Positions 49,801 through 61,987 of a stretch of DNA of 64,000 bases are shown here, in pieces; position 1 is the stretch's first letter, and each line of letters starts with the position of its first letter. The DNA comes from Psoroptes ovis (lineage: Eukaryota; Arthropoda; Arachnida; Sarcoptiformes; Psoroptidae). The stretch lies in contig PQWQ01000007.1 in NCBI GenBank assembly GCA_002943765.1, forward strand, positions 3,040,501 through 3,104,500. Direction: 5' to 3'. The notes under the pieces were generated by a model. The model had not been told where the DNA came from, did not search any database, and saw nothing but the letters and a program-made list of their open reading frames with translations. The translations under genes and the position numbers were made by a program.

Positions 49801-52800
49801 CTTGTATTCAAATTCAATTTCAAAATTGTCAATAGATTTAAATCTATTGAATTTGATTCTGATTAGACTGAGTAGAAAAATAATTATTTCTCCAAATTCA
49901 AACTTGACTATTATTATTATTATTCACAGAAGAATCACACCTCTTCGGTTATGAGTATTTTATTTAAACTTTTATTTTTGTATAACAAAAATTCAATTCA
50001 TTTCAATTCAATTGATTACTTCAGAAACATCGATTCATTATATTTATCATCATCTGGACAATCGTATAATTCTATCGTATGATTGTATTTCTAAATATAA
50101 ATTAATGTGTATTCAAATGTTTTGAAAAGTTTTTCCATTTGCAAATAGCTGAAACGTGATAAATTTTTCTCATGAAAAAATATATTTGTCTCATACGAGA
50201 CAATGCATTCGGATATGGAGAAAAATTTCATTTAAAATTCGGCACCATGTGTACAATGGTCCATGAGCAATTTCAGTGATATTTCACTATCGTGTAAGAC
50301 TATTGCTGGCATTTATTTTATTGATTCAAACATTTTGATCGTGTTTTTTAATTTTTTGGAAAAATAAATTGATAAAAAAATAAATAAATTGATTCTTACA
50401 TTCTGTTTTGAATGTAAAATATTCGGTAAGATGGCGACATTCATGATTGCCACGTAACAGGAAGAGCGTTGTTGGATAGGTTATTTTTAATGACCATAAA
50501 TATAGAACACACTAATAATGAAATTGTGGGAAACAAAGGAGAGAAAATAAAAAAAAACATGGATTAGAATTGATTAGTAAGAATTTAGGGATTAATGATG
50601 ATAATATCAATTAAAAAAATTTACCTCGATACTAAAATAACCTCGATCAACATAATCTCCAAGAAATAGATATTTAGTCGATGATGGATTACCACCAACT
50701 TCGAATAATTTCATTAGATCATAAAATTGACCATGTATATCACCACAAACTTGAATAAAAATAAAATTAATGAAATAAAATTTAATGATGATAAGAATAA
50801 TAATAATGATTATTTGAAATTTTTAAAATCAAAAATTACCGGTTACAGGAGCTTCAATATCGATCATTGTTTTTTCAGCTCTTAATAAGGCTGCGCCTTC
50901 ATTTATAATACGTAAGGCGACATTTTCTTCTAAACGTCCTTCATGTACAAAATGATATTTTAATATATCGATACGTGGTTTATTTGTTTTTGAATCGAAT
51001 GCTTCTGACATTGTTATCTTGTGTGATGGTGGAAATGGTACACCTGGAAATCATTTATAACAACAAAAGGTAAATAAACGAAAAATGATTATTATTATTA
51101 TTATTCATTCAAATTATTATTTATTCAAATTAATTTCATAGTAATTTGAGGAGAAATTATTATTATTATTATTATTAATTTTCTGTAGATAATATACATA
51201 AAGATAAATCGTAAATACATTAGGCGCTTTTTGAACAAATAAATGGAATGGAATTAGCATTTTTTAAATGTTTTCCGAGCAAAAAATTCGAATAAAATAA
51301 AATGTATAACCTTTTAAAGTAACATTACAAAATACCATTGATGCATGGCATTCGGAAATGTACCCGAAACAAAGGGACCGAGCAAACAAATGAAATGAAT
51401 GAAAATTGAAGATAATTTAAAAACAATTATCATTCGGATTTGAATTGGAAATGAATGAATGAAACAAAAATTTTTGTTTTCATATATGAACTCGATCAAC
51501 AACAGCGGCAACAACAAAAAATTGGCAAAATAATAAATGAAAAAATGACAAGAAAAATACATATTAAATGAAATTAAATGCTACAAATTATTATCATAGA
51601 TCTTAGACATAAACGAACACATAAACTCACTCGCACACTTTCAAATACACAGAACTAATTAGTGTTAATAGGATTTTCATCATTCACTTTATTTGGAATG
51701 TATAAGATCAGAAAATACATTATTAATTCTGCAAATTTATACGAGAATAAAATCATCTGAAATGCAGAATTACAACTAGATTCCAGTTTGGAATTCTCAG
51801 ATACATCACCCAAATGTATTTTAATAATAAATAATGGAGTAAGAAAAAAAAAATAAATGTAACAAACTTTTATATGATATTAATTGTATGGAATTGAATT
51901 ATGAAATGAAATGAATGAATTACGAATTACGAATTTTGGATGATAAAAGTATTGGATGTATGTTTGGTATATGGTAGTGTGTATGGCAAGCAAAATAAAT
52001 GCATCGAATTCAATGTAGAAAAAACATTATTTTTAATTATATTTAATCCAACAAATGATGATGGTTTTCATGGCAAAAAATAAAAAGTTTTACAATCATT
52101 ATTTGATGTTTAGGTATGGCCATCTTTGTGCATTTTTTTTGTGATAATTTCAAGCACAAAAAAATGGTCAAATTACTCATTTTCGAAATAACTTTTATCA
52201 TCGAAAATCGCTGTTTCAATTTATTATTCGGTGATATATGGTATCATGAAAAAGTGGAAAAAGTTTAATATTTAATCGAAATATGTTTTATTCAATTTGA
52301 AATTAGCAAATATTGAAAATTAGAGGAAAATTTACATCAAATGGGTTATAATTGGATTTATTAGTTTAATTTTTAATTAATTTTCATTGGTTGTGAATGA
52401 TTCCTGGGGAAAAATTTGAATAATGTTCATTCAAACATCTTTAGATCCATTTGGCTGCATAAATTCAGTAATATCTCCATGTTTATCATGATCATTATCA
52501 TTACTTTCATCAAAATCATCGCCTATCATGAATTTGCCAATACTTTTGTTGCCAAAAATTCCATCAACTTCATTTTCAATAATTTGTAAATTTTTATTCG
52601 ATGATTGTGGCTGAAGATTCGATTCATTTGATTGATAATTGTTCATGATAGATTTATGATAATTTTTACCATTATTTTTACCATTGTGATTATCATTATT
52701 TATACCTTTCGAAATGATTGTTTCAATTTGTTCTTCTACTGGCCGCACTTCTTGATATACTCTACGATATGGCAGAATTATTTCATGAACATTTTGTATA

Positions 52801-55800
52801 ATTGGTTTACGTATTGTTTGCATAAGAATATCTGGTTCGGCCATGAAATTCGTCTTTTCTACTTTAGGTTCAATTTTTTTATGATTTTGTATTGTATTAA
52901 TTTTCGTACTAATCGTATTGAAACGTAATGTAATGTAATTATCATTCGGTTTTCCATTATTATTTGATTGAATATCGATAAATATTGGTTTCTGTAGTCG
53001 ATCATCATTGATATTTTTCAACGGTAATACATGTAAATTTTTCTTAGATAATATTGCTGCATTGAACCCAATATGGTTGCTTTGATCCATATTCGGATAA
53101 TGATCATATTTATTATTATCATTATGATTATTATGATTACTATTACTGATAATATTGTTCATGATGTCCATTGTATAATCACTTATATCATTATTGTTAC
53201 CATCATTATTGCTATGATTATTATCTGTTTGTTGCAATTGTTGATGCATCTTGGACAATAACGAATTCGATGATAATGTTGATAATTTATCCAGCGATGA
53301 AGATGCTGTCGGTGATGACGATGACGATTGGTGATGATGCTGTTGATGTTGACGATGATGATCATGATTGTGATGATGATTATTAATATTATTAGGTGAT
53401 TGTTGATGATTGTTTTGTCGTTGATTTTGATTATCAATCATCAATGCTTGTATAGAATTAGTGATAATCATCAACATTATCATCAAACTGATTGATGATT
53501 GACTTATTGATTTCATCATTATTTATTTTGGATCTTTTTTTTCAAAATATTATTCAACTTTTTATTTTTCTTACTATCTTTGCTTTGACTCGATTACAAA
53601 CAAACATACAAATGTGAACACATGTAAAATCTTCTAAATCTATTCATTAACGAAGGAAATTATAGACCATTTTCAAAAAAATGAACTGATTATCTTGACT
53701 GAATATGACAAATCTTTGCTTTAAAAACAATTTTCTATTATTACAATCGAAAGTGATGAATGTTTTTATACAAGTTTGAAAGTTGATTTTTTCTTTTATT
53801 TGCTAGTGAATATGATTTTAAAAGAAAATTTTCTCTTCATAAAACATTTTATGATTTGAAATCATTGTTTTCCAGTTTTGTCATGAACAATTTTATCGTG
53901 AAAATTATCTCGCGATTCGCTTTTATGCTTTTATGAAATTTTCCTATTCTTCTATCTGAACCAAATGAAATATTAATTGCTACTCAAAAGAAAATAAAAT
54001 TGAAAATGGCTGATAAAGAAACAAAAAATTTAAAAAAAAACAAATGAATAAACCAGAACAAATAAAAATGAAATGAAAATTCCAAAACGAAATGAATACG
54101 AATAAATAATTGAAATTCTTAATAAATTTTCCTAATCATCATCATGATTATTATGATTATTTGCTTTCGTTTACAAAAATTTTCAATTTCATTGGTCATA
54201 AAAAATAATAACGATGATGATAATGATTGGTTAAGTAACCGAGAAAAAATCTTTGTACTGAAACAGTTTTATTGGAGAGTATTTTCTGTACCCAAAATAA
54301 AAAAAAAATCAAGCAAATATTTCAACTGAAGTGAATCAAATAAACAAACAAATATTGTTTCCAATGGAAATAAATTTAGATCTTTAGGGATAGGAATTTA
54401 CTTCAAAATAAATTTCAAAATAACTCAAAGATCCTTCAAAGATTTTTTTTTGCTTTTCAGTCAACAACAGAACAACATTATCAACCAAAAAACAATGGAA
54501 AGCAAAGCATGAAAGCTCCATGCGACAGCAGCCGATGCGACAACAACAAAATGATTAGATTCGGCTGATTGAACATGATATTTTCAATCATATTTTTTCG
54601 TATCATTCAATCATAGTTTCTAATTTAAGCGAAAATAAAAATGATTATTATTTTCACAAAATTAGAACAAATTGAAATCGAAACTATTTGTCGAAAAATT
54701 GAAAAATATTTTGGGCTGTCGTCGTTTCAAAGGATTTTGAATTTTTCGATATTTCCAGAATTCAATTCCATAACGATTTTATTTTCGAAATTAAGTGATT
54801 GAAAATGGCTAGAATTTAAATTGGTTAATGGAGAAGGAGTTGAATTTTAATTGAAAAAAATAAATTAATTCACTTTTTTATTTGAAATTTCAATTAAAAT
54901 TTATTTTTGAAAATTATTTTAGTTATTTTTGAAATTTTTTTCTCCGCCATTCATCGTCTATTTTTAGATACACACACTAGATTTAATTGAAACTCTAAAA
55001 TTCAATGACATTGATTTTGAAATTTAAATGAATTTTTATGAATAAATGAATTGATAAATGTAAATTTTTTTAATGTGAATCACAGAAATCGATCTACGAG
55101 GAATCATATTTGACTTATGTATGTGTGTTTTACTATCATATGACGATAGCAAACATTGAATTATCATTTCAAATTCAATGATGAATATATGGATATCCAA
55201 TACATTTCTACTCAAGAATTGATTTGAGTAGAGTATTGACCATTTTTTTTTTTTTTTTTTTTTTTGGTAATTTTACCTATATCTTTAGAATGAAAATTAC
55301 CAATTCCGGTGCAAATTATACGAATAAATTGCATCAATTGAATTTCATTTTAAAACAAATGAAACAAATCAAATATGTTTCATGATTCTATGATTCATTT
55401 GATTCATTCATTTGTTTGTTTGTTTGTTTATTCGTTTGTCTTTGTACATTTGTATCAATCGATTTGATATGTGTGATACAAATGAATAATAATAATGAAT
55501 TTCTTCAATGATTTCAACCAAATAATAATAATTATAATTATAATGGAAAATAAAACGAAATATTACATTGAACAAATCAACCGATCAAATGAAAAAATAA
55601 TGATTTTTCTCATAATAAAGGTAAGAATAATAATATTGAAAAATGTCATCGATGAAATGAATGGAATGAAAATTTTTCAAGCACAAATTTAAATGAAAAT
55701 TGATGAGAATTTTGAATTGAATTGAATGTTTGATGATAAAATGAAAATTGAAAATCATTAGACGGCAATAATGGTAAAATCAAAATAAAAGTAATGACAA

Positions 55801-57530
55801 ATGAATGAATCATGATAAGTGTGTGTGTGTGTATCATGCTTGTGTGCTCATATTATTGAAAATTTAATTGAAAATTGATGGAAAATGAAAAAAAAAATTC
55901 AATTTCCTAATTTGAAATTGAAATATTCTTAAATTGAAATTAAATTTCTCTTATTTTTCATTTCTAAAAATCATTCAATAAATTCAATGATAGATTCGTC
56001 AAAAATCATCTTGAAAAAATTTCCAGCGCAAAAATGATTAAAATCGACATATGAAAATTAATAATAATAAATTATTTCCAATCAATTATTGATTAGCGTT
56101 GATTATGATTGAAAATAATGATAAATGAACAAATGAATAATTTGCTTATTTTGAAGATTTGCTTGTTAGATTATAATCATAATCAACTAATTTGCGATCA
56201 AATTTAATCATGATAATCACAAATATTAATGGAAATAATAATAAAAATAAATATTCAACGCACACACAGCGAATCGACTAATTTGTAATTTACATTTATT
56301 ACATAATAACTTTGTATGGAAAATGGATTAATAAATGTTTTGAATGATGTTACAACAAACAATATGACAATTCATATTTGTTTTTTACAAAATCAAAGAA
56401 TGAATGACAGATGAATTTCGTTAGAAAAACGCATAGGCATCCATGGGTGCGATTGATTTTCCTCTATTTTTTCATTTTACTGTCAAATAATTGAGTCTGA
56501 ATCGAAATTCTATGCTTTATAACAATATTTATGCGTTCCATTGATCGAAAAAGTTAAGTTAATTTTATGAAATTCTAGCTTTGAAAAGTTAATTCTATGA
56601 AATTCTATGAATCTATGATCAAATAAAAGGATGAAAATCAAAAAATTAAAATGACAAATCAGATTAAATTCATTTTTAATGCTGTATTTCGATTTTGATT
56701 ATTTAGAATTTGATTCCATCAAAAAAAATGATTGGGTTTGCTTGTTTTTTGAAGGTGGATATACGCAAACCATTTTTTCATGGAATTTTGCAGAGAATTT
56801 GTCTGCATAACGATCGTGATAGTTCTGCTATTACAAATGCCTCACATATTTTCATATATTTTACCGAAAAATTCTCTCATTTTCAATCGAAAAATAATCA
56901 ACAAAAATGTGAGAAAAATAAATGGAAATATGTTTCTGAACAAAAAACATCTGCTACACAACCACTGATGAAGCCCATCAAAAACTATTAAAAATAAATA
57001 TATTTGATTTTAATTTTACGATTCCGTTTATTTTTACTTTTACTTTCTGTTAATTTCTCACTTTCAAACACAATTATTAATATTAATTCAAAAAAAAAAA
57101 TTGAAAAATTCAATTGAAAATATTAAATGAATGAATTTATTTTTCGATATTTTCATATTTATTTATAAATAAAAATAAACTTACTTTTAATAATACGATC
57201 AGTTGTTGAAAGTTTTTGATTTGCATTATTTGCTATTGCTGTTGTTGTTGTCGATGATGATGCATTATTCACTTGACCAGATGTTGTTGTTGTTGCTGCT
57301 GTTGCTGTCGTAGACGATGATGATGATGATGATGATAATGGTGTTGTTCCATGTTGACCGCTTGCTGCTGCTGCTGCTGCTGATGCAGCATTCGATGATG
57401 ATGTTGCGTTAACATTTGCGGCTGTAGAATTTGCTGTACCATTATTACTTGATGTATCATTAGCTACTTTATTTTGTCCACCGCCACCACCGCCAGCACT
57501 ACCGGCTGTTACAGTCGCTGTATTGGCCAT
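46844..57530 (-). CDS. CanA: Calcineurin A, catalytic subunit of Ca2+/calmodulin-dependent protein phosphatase 2B
   Basis: Ser/Thr phosphatase of the PPP family; acts with calcineurin B and calmodulin to dephosphorylate targets such as NFAT-type factors. Nine coding exons: 57530-57185, 51043-50840, 50749-50625, 50511-50400, 48673-48569, 48482-48221, 48143-47833, 47221-47048 and 46980-46844; all borders are GT/AG and phases match, giving 591 residues. Residues 1-105 are an unusual Ala/Ser/Thr/Gly/Asn-rich extension. Then come KLSTTDRIIKSVPFPPSHKI, the metal-site motifs GDIHG (186-190), GDYVDRG (214-220) and RGNHE (245-249), the calmodulin-binding helix [20 protein letters not shown] (491-510) and the autoinhibitory SFEEAKGLDKMNERMPPR (559-576). 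All key catalytic residues are present. The exon 8 acceptor is ambiguous: GATGCAG or, six bases later, CAACAG. Intron 1 is 6.1 kb and contains another gene. Confidence 0.95.
49123..49204. mobile_element. Short hairpin element, mariner-like ends, copy 4, in calcineurin intron 4
   Basis: GTGTTGTCCGAAAAGTTTTT at the left; the right end on the other strand begins TTTCAGGCTGTCCAAAAAAT. About 82 bp, inside the 1.7-kb intron between exons 4 and 5, well away from splice sites. Confidence 0.5.
51044..52430. other. Part of calcineurin intron 1
   Basis: Non-coding AT-rich sequence between calcineurin exon 2 and the nested gene. No element recognised. Confidence 0.7.
52431..53519 (-). CDS. Secreted low-complexity protein nested in calcineurin intron 1
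   Basis: 362 residues, one exon, on the same strand as its host gene. The N-terminus (SISLMIMLMIITNSIQALM) is a good signal peptide, cleaved near residue 25. Then come about 120 residues rich in Asn, His, Gln and Ser. A structured part follows: ITLRFNTISTKINTIQN, then residues 227-272 beginning AEPDILMQTIRKPIIQ and ending QEVRPVEEQIETIISKG. This block shares 29 of 46 positions with the glycine-rich proteins at 58963-59550, and the ITLRFN segment lines up with their LIMRFN segment. The tail is Asn-rich and acidic. Unlike the paralogues it has no Gly-Tyr repeats. Probably an extracellular or cuticular matrix protein, by analogy with the paralogues; function unknown. Confidence 0.75.
   Translation of the reverse strand: MMKSISQSSISLMIMLMIITNSIQALMIDNQNQRQNNHQQSPNNINNHHHNHDHHRQHQQHHHQSSSSSPTASSSLDKLSTLSSNSLLSKMHQQLQQTDNNHSNNDGNNNDISDYTMDIMNNIISNSNHNNHNDNNKYDHYPNMDQSNHIGFNAAILSKKNLHVLPLKNINDDRLQKPIFIDIQSNNNGKPNDNYITLRFNTISTKINTIQNHKKIEPKVEKTNFMAEPDILMQTIRKPIIQNVHEIILPYRRVYQEVRPVEEQIETIISKGINNDNHNGKNNGKNYHKSIMNNYQSNESNLQPQSSNKNLQIIENEVDGIFGNKSIGKFMIGDDFDESNDNDHDKHGDITEFMQPNGSKDV
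53520..57184. other. Remainder of calcineurin intron 1
   Basis: AT-rich, no supported gene; the plus-strand frame at 56710-56991 is unrecognised. It holds a 23-base poly(T) tract. The promoter of the nested gene should lie at its left end, but no convincing TATA box was seen there. Confidence 0.5.
55243..55265. repeat. Poly(T) tract, 23 bp
   Basis: Uninterrupted run of T. Confidence 0.85.
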
Positions 57531-58962
57531 TTGATTTGATTTTGATATTGAATTGAATTTTTTTTGGATAATTTCGTTTGATTATATTATGTAATTTTCT
57601 TAGTTTTTTGTACTATGTTCACAATTTTTGGAGTGATTGAATATCTTTCAATAACGAGAATATATTTTATTCCATCGAAACATAAAATATTTACAAAATA
57701 TCGAAGCTAAACGAAGAATAAATAAAATTACATTGAAAGTAAATTGCTGTTTTAATTGAATTTATGTGTTGTTTGTCGATTATTATTTGCAAAACACATT
57801 ATCATTACATTGATTTTTTTTTAATATGGCAGATTTCTGTTTTCTTAGATGTTTAAATTGATGAGTTTAGATGATTATTTTTCATTGATGAGGATACTTT
57901 GCAGCGAAATAGCCGAAATTCGAAAATTTTTTCTTGTGATTTCAATGTTTCAATTTTAATCAATGAATTTTTGTGGTGCGTTTTGAAATAATAAAACTAA
58001 ACTGCTGGATTGAGATCTCAATTCACGTATGAATATCAATTTTGATTGACTTGAAAATTTGAAGAGAAAAATTAATTTCAAAAACGATTCAAATCCCAAA
58101 ATGCATTTGGTCATTCATTTGGATTTTGTATTTGTTGTATGTGGTTCATTTGGAGAAATATTAAGAGAAAAAAAAAACAAATGAATGAATTAAATTCTTA
58201 ATCAAAAGTCGAAAAGTTGATTTCAATGATGATAACTGATGTAATGATGACGATAATGATGATTATGGCAACGAAATATAATTGAAGAATTGAGCTGAAA
58301 AAATATAATGAAAAAAAGAATTATTAATATTTTATCAGATCATTTTTTTTCAAGAATATAATGTATTTTCATTTTGGAATCAGTGATGGAATGATCAAAT
58401 GAAAAAAAAAATTTGAAAATAAAAAACTTTTTATTTCATTCATAAATAAGAAAAAACTTCAATTCAATTTATGATGGTTCAGCGAAAAATAAACGAGTAA
58501 TTTCGATTTATAACCGAAAAGAAAAATACGAATCAAATTAAAATTTTCAATCATAAGAACTTTCATTTATCCATTTTAAATCACATTTGTCTGAGCGATA
58601 AGCGAAGCAACGATAGCAAAAAAAAAAAAAAAAAAAAAAATAACATAAAATTTCACCACGTATAAAGTTAAAAGTTTGAATATCAAAAAAAAATTAATTT
58701 ATAATAATGAATTAATAGATGAAAATAAATAATTAAAAAATAATGATTATAATGACAAGTGTTCATATCAAATTTGAGACAATTTTCTATCATTTTATGA
58801 ATTGATAAATGGTTTTGATTTGATCAATGATATGATGTTGAATTATAATTATATTGAAATGTTTGAAAAAAAAAATTTATACAAATCTTCGCATTTTTCT
58901 TCATTCCAGATGAATATTGTTATTTGATTAACATTTTCTTAATAAGATGATGACGATGATGA
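57531..58962. other. Upstream of calcineurin and downstream of glycine-rich gene A
   Basis: No gene. Should contain the calcineurin promoter and 5' leader (minus strand, just above 57530) and the 3' end of the glycine-rich gene. The motif CCAGATGAAT at about 58908-58917 recurs at about 61892-61901 downstream of the tandem copy. Confidence 0.5.
58618..58640. repeat. Poly(A) tract, 23 bp
   Basis: Uninterrupted run of A. Confidence 0.85.
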
Positions 58963-59550
58963 TTAATATTTGCCAGCACCGCCGCCACCACCAGCACCTG
59001 AACCACCATAGCCACCTGCACCACCTGAACCGCCATCTGTACCTTTGGCAATGATTGTTTCAATTTGTTCATGTACTGGTCTAACTTCTTGTGTAACTTG
59101 ACGCATTGGTTGAATATGCATACGGATTTTCTGAATGACTGGTTTTTGTACATTTTGGATGAGCATATCTGGTTCAGCTGTGAGTGATTGTTTTTGTACT
59201 CTACCGGGACCACCTGGTATACCGTTTTGAACGGCTTCAATGTTCGAACCACCACCATTGAATCGCATAATAAGATTACCACCACCATTACCATTGATAT
59301 CAACGATTGTTGTGCGGCCACCGCTATTTGAACTACCAACCGAATAAGTTCTTACTTTTTGATTTGAATTAATAGCAGCATCAACTTTTAATGGACCATA
59401 AGCTTCGCCGCCACCGTAGCCACCACCACCGCCACCGCCGTAGCCGCCGCCACCACCATAACCACCATCATCACCACCACCATATGAAGCATTTGCAATA
59501 CCGAAAACAATGGCTAAAACTAGGGCAGTGAATTTTTTATGGGCAAACAT
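58963..59550 (-). CDS. Secreted glycine-rich protein A (cuticle-type), tandem copy
   Basis: 195 residues, single exon. Signal peptide of about 21 residues (KKFTALVLAIVFGIANA). Residues 22-50 are GYGGG repeats, the middle carries NSNQKVRTYSVGSSNSGGRT and LIMRFNGGGSNIEAVQNG, and residues 125-170 form the conserved block starting AEPDMLIQNVQKPVIQ and ending EVRPVHEQIETIIAKG. The C-terminus is again Gly-rich, ending GAGKY. Gly/Tyr-rich secreted proteins of this build are typical of arthropod cuticle or other extracellular matrices; the role here is inferred from composition only. A TATA box lies 139 bp before the ATG. The neighbouring copy B is in the same orientation, 2.4 kb away. Confidence 0.88.
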   Translation of the reverse strand: MFAHKKFTALVLAIVFGIANASYGGGDDGGYGGGGGYGGGGGGGYGGGEAYGPLKVDAAINSNQKVRTYSVGSSNSGGRTTIVDINGNGGGNLIMRFNGGGSNIEAVQNGIPGGPGRVQKQSLTAEPDMLIQNVQKPVIQKIRMHIQPMRQVTQEVRPVHEQIETIIAKGTDGGSGGAGGYGGSGAGGGGGAGKY

Positions 59551-59688
59551 TTTTTTTTTGATTCATCAAGTTGAAACACAAACAAAAATCTCAGGGAAGA
59601 AATCACAATTTAAAATCAATCGGTTGAATGCAAAATTATTTAGAATTTTTTTCAGTTTTTTGAATACAAAAATTTTCAATGGAAACAG

Positions 59689-59696
59689 TATTTATA
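59689..59696 (-). promoter_or_regulatory. TATA box of glycine-rich gene A
   Basis: TATAAATA on the minus strand, 139 bp upstream of the start codon, implying a leader of roughly 110 bases. Confidence 0.55.
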
Positions 59697-61987
59697 CCAA
59701 GAAAAAATAATTCAAATAATTTTCACTCTTTTTTGACGATTTTCCTCGGTAACTCTCAATTCATTCAATTGAGCAGAAAGTATTCAAAGATAAAAAAGGT
59801 GAAAACAGATAAAAATGTCAGATTATTTACATATCAGCGAAAGTGAAAAGCGGCCAAAGGAAAACAAAAAGAAAATACCGTTATTATCGTAAATATTTGA
59901 GAGAAATTTTTCACCAAAAATCAGTCAGAAACAATGATAATTATTTTGGATTTAAAAAAATTTTCAGACACTTTTCAATCGAATTTAAAGTAATAAGGCA
60001 CAAAAAAACATTTAACTGATACAATGAATATAAAAATATGATATAATTATGAATTTCTATTGGGAAAAAGCAAGATAGACAAACAAATTAGCCAAAAAAA
60101 ATCGAATTACCTAATCGATTGATTTTTGTTTTTTTACAAAAATACATTTAAAACACATTATAAAAATGGCAAAATTTACATGATCAATTAATTAAATGAT
60201 CACTAAAATAAATGAATAAAATTACCATTGACAATTGCCAAGAAAAAGCATGAAAAAGTTCAAATACATTTTGAGCTGTGAAAATATTGTGAAATTTTCA
60301 TGGATTTTCTACCGATTTGATCCACAAACTTGGATGATATCATGCATGATGTGCATGTGAGTGTTTGAGCTTACAAGCTGTAAAATTGTGTTCAAAATCA
60401 TGTAAAATTCTCACAGAAATCTTACAAAATCTTTTTGTACTGTAATTTGATCTTTTGTTTGTTTACAAATTTTCTTAGAAAAAAAAATTGTTTTTTTAAA
60501 GTTGAATGAATTCAGATTCTGATTCGGAATTGATTTTGTAAAATTATTATTTTCTATTTTCTAAAAATTTTGCCTCGAAGCAAATTCACATTTTTCAAAT
60601 TCAAAAGTGGAAATACTTGTATAGCTTTACTTGGCATCGAACACTCTGAGTGTATTGTTCTTTTAAGAATATTTGTTCTTTGAAAAATAATGTCTTAGGC
60701 ATCCATTTTTATTAACAAAAAAAAAAAAAAAAAATGGATCAGAATTGAAATGAACCGAAAAACAGAGACATACATTATTATTATTTTTTTCCACCGAATT
60801 TTTTCACAAAATAAACAAACAATTATGCCGAAAAATTGGTTTAGACATTTTTTTTCTTAAAGAAATAGTGAAAAATTTCTTGTGAAATCTTAATTATAAT
60901 TATAATAATAAAATATTAATGATATGGAAGAATGCATTAATGCAAAAGCCGAATAACTTTGAAAATTAATACAAGCAATTATTATAATCAGCGGGGAAAA
61001 AAATGAAATAATGATATTATTTTAATATAAAATATAATGGTCATATAATGCACACACATATAATGATTAAAAATGATAAACCAAAATGAAAATGTAAATA
61101 AATGAATTAATGGGAATAAAGTCATTCCATTACATTCATTCATATGTAGATTATCACCGAATAATAATAATGGCTTTGTGGAACAGACTTGATGAAATAT
61201 GGTGAAATTTTAATACAATTCAAATAATATACGATCAAACAGACCAATAAATGAAACTTAATGGAAATGTAAATAAGAAAACTATGAAAAATAATGGCTT
61301 GATTTCAAAGGATTTAATGATATTTATTCATTCATTTGATTTATTTATCATTTTTTTTTCATTTGTGAATTTCAAAGAAAAATGGAAATATCATTATATC
61401 AATTATTATAATCAAAAAACAAAATATGTTATGACAGTATATGATTTGATATGAACATTTAAACATTATCATATGATCATTATGATAGAAATGAAATGAA
61501 ACAAAACAAAGTAAAACATGAATATAATTAAGCAAGCAATCATTGATCATTAAATTATCAATTGATTGAACATATATGAACAAATTTGTGTTTGTCAACA
61601 TGTTTGTTTTGAATTTTGATGTATTTTCGTATTTTTTGTTGTTGTTTTTTCTCAATCATTGATTACACAATAATGAAATAATTATGATCATTGATTGAGT
61701 GTATGGTGATATGAATGAAAGATAACTAATTATTTTTTTTAATTTGATTGTTTTTTTTTCGTTGAAATTATACAAAATTATTTTACTTATTAACATTTTT
61801 TCTTTGACTAAATTATTAAGAGTTTGACTTGTCTCTTGTTACGTTGTAATATTATAATGATTATTTGAAAATTAGTTTTCTCTTTCATACCAGATGAATG
61901 AAAAAATTTTATAAAATTTTTTTTTCTTGAAAAACTTAAAGCTTGAACGTTCAAAAATGATCATCATTTTTGATATGATGAAGATGA
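59697..61987. other. Spacer between the tandem glycine-rich genes
   Basis: No gene seen. The minus-strand frame at 61359-61655 and the plus-strand frame at 61251-61454 overlap and are of background type. A poly(A) run lies at about 60717-60734. Confidence 0.5.

Noticed and set aside
58920..59339. Minus-strand frame overlapping glycine-rich gene A, with a counterpart at 61951-62349
   Set aside because: Alternative frame of the duplicated Gly-rich coding sequence; similarity follows from the DNA duplication.
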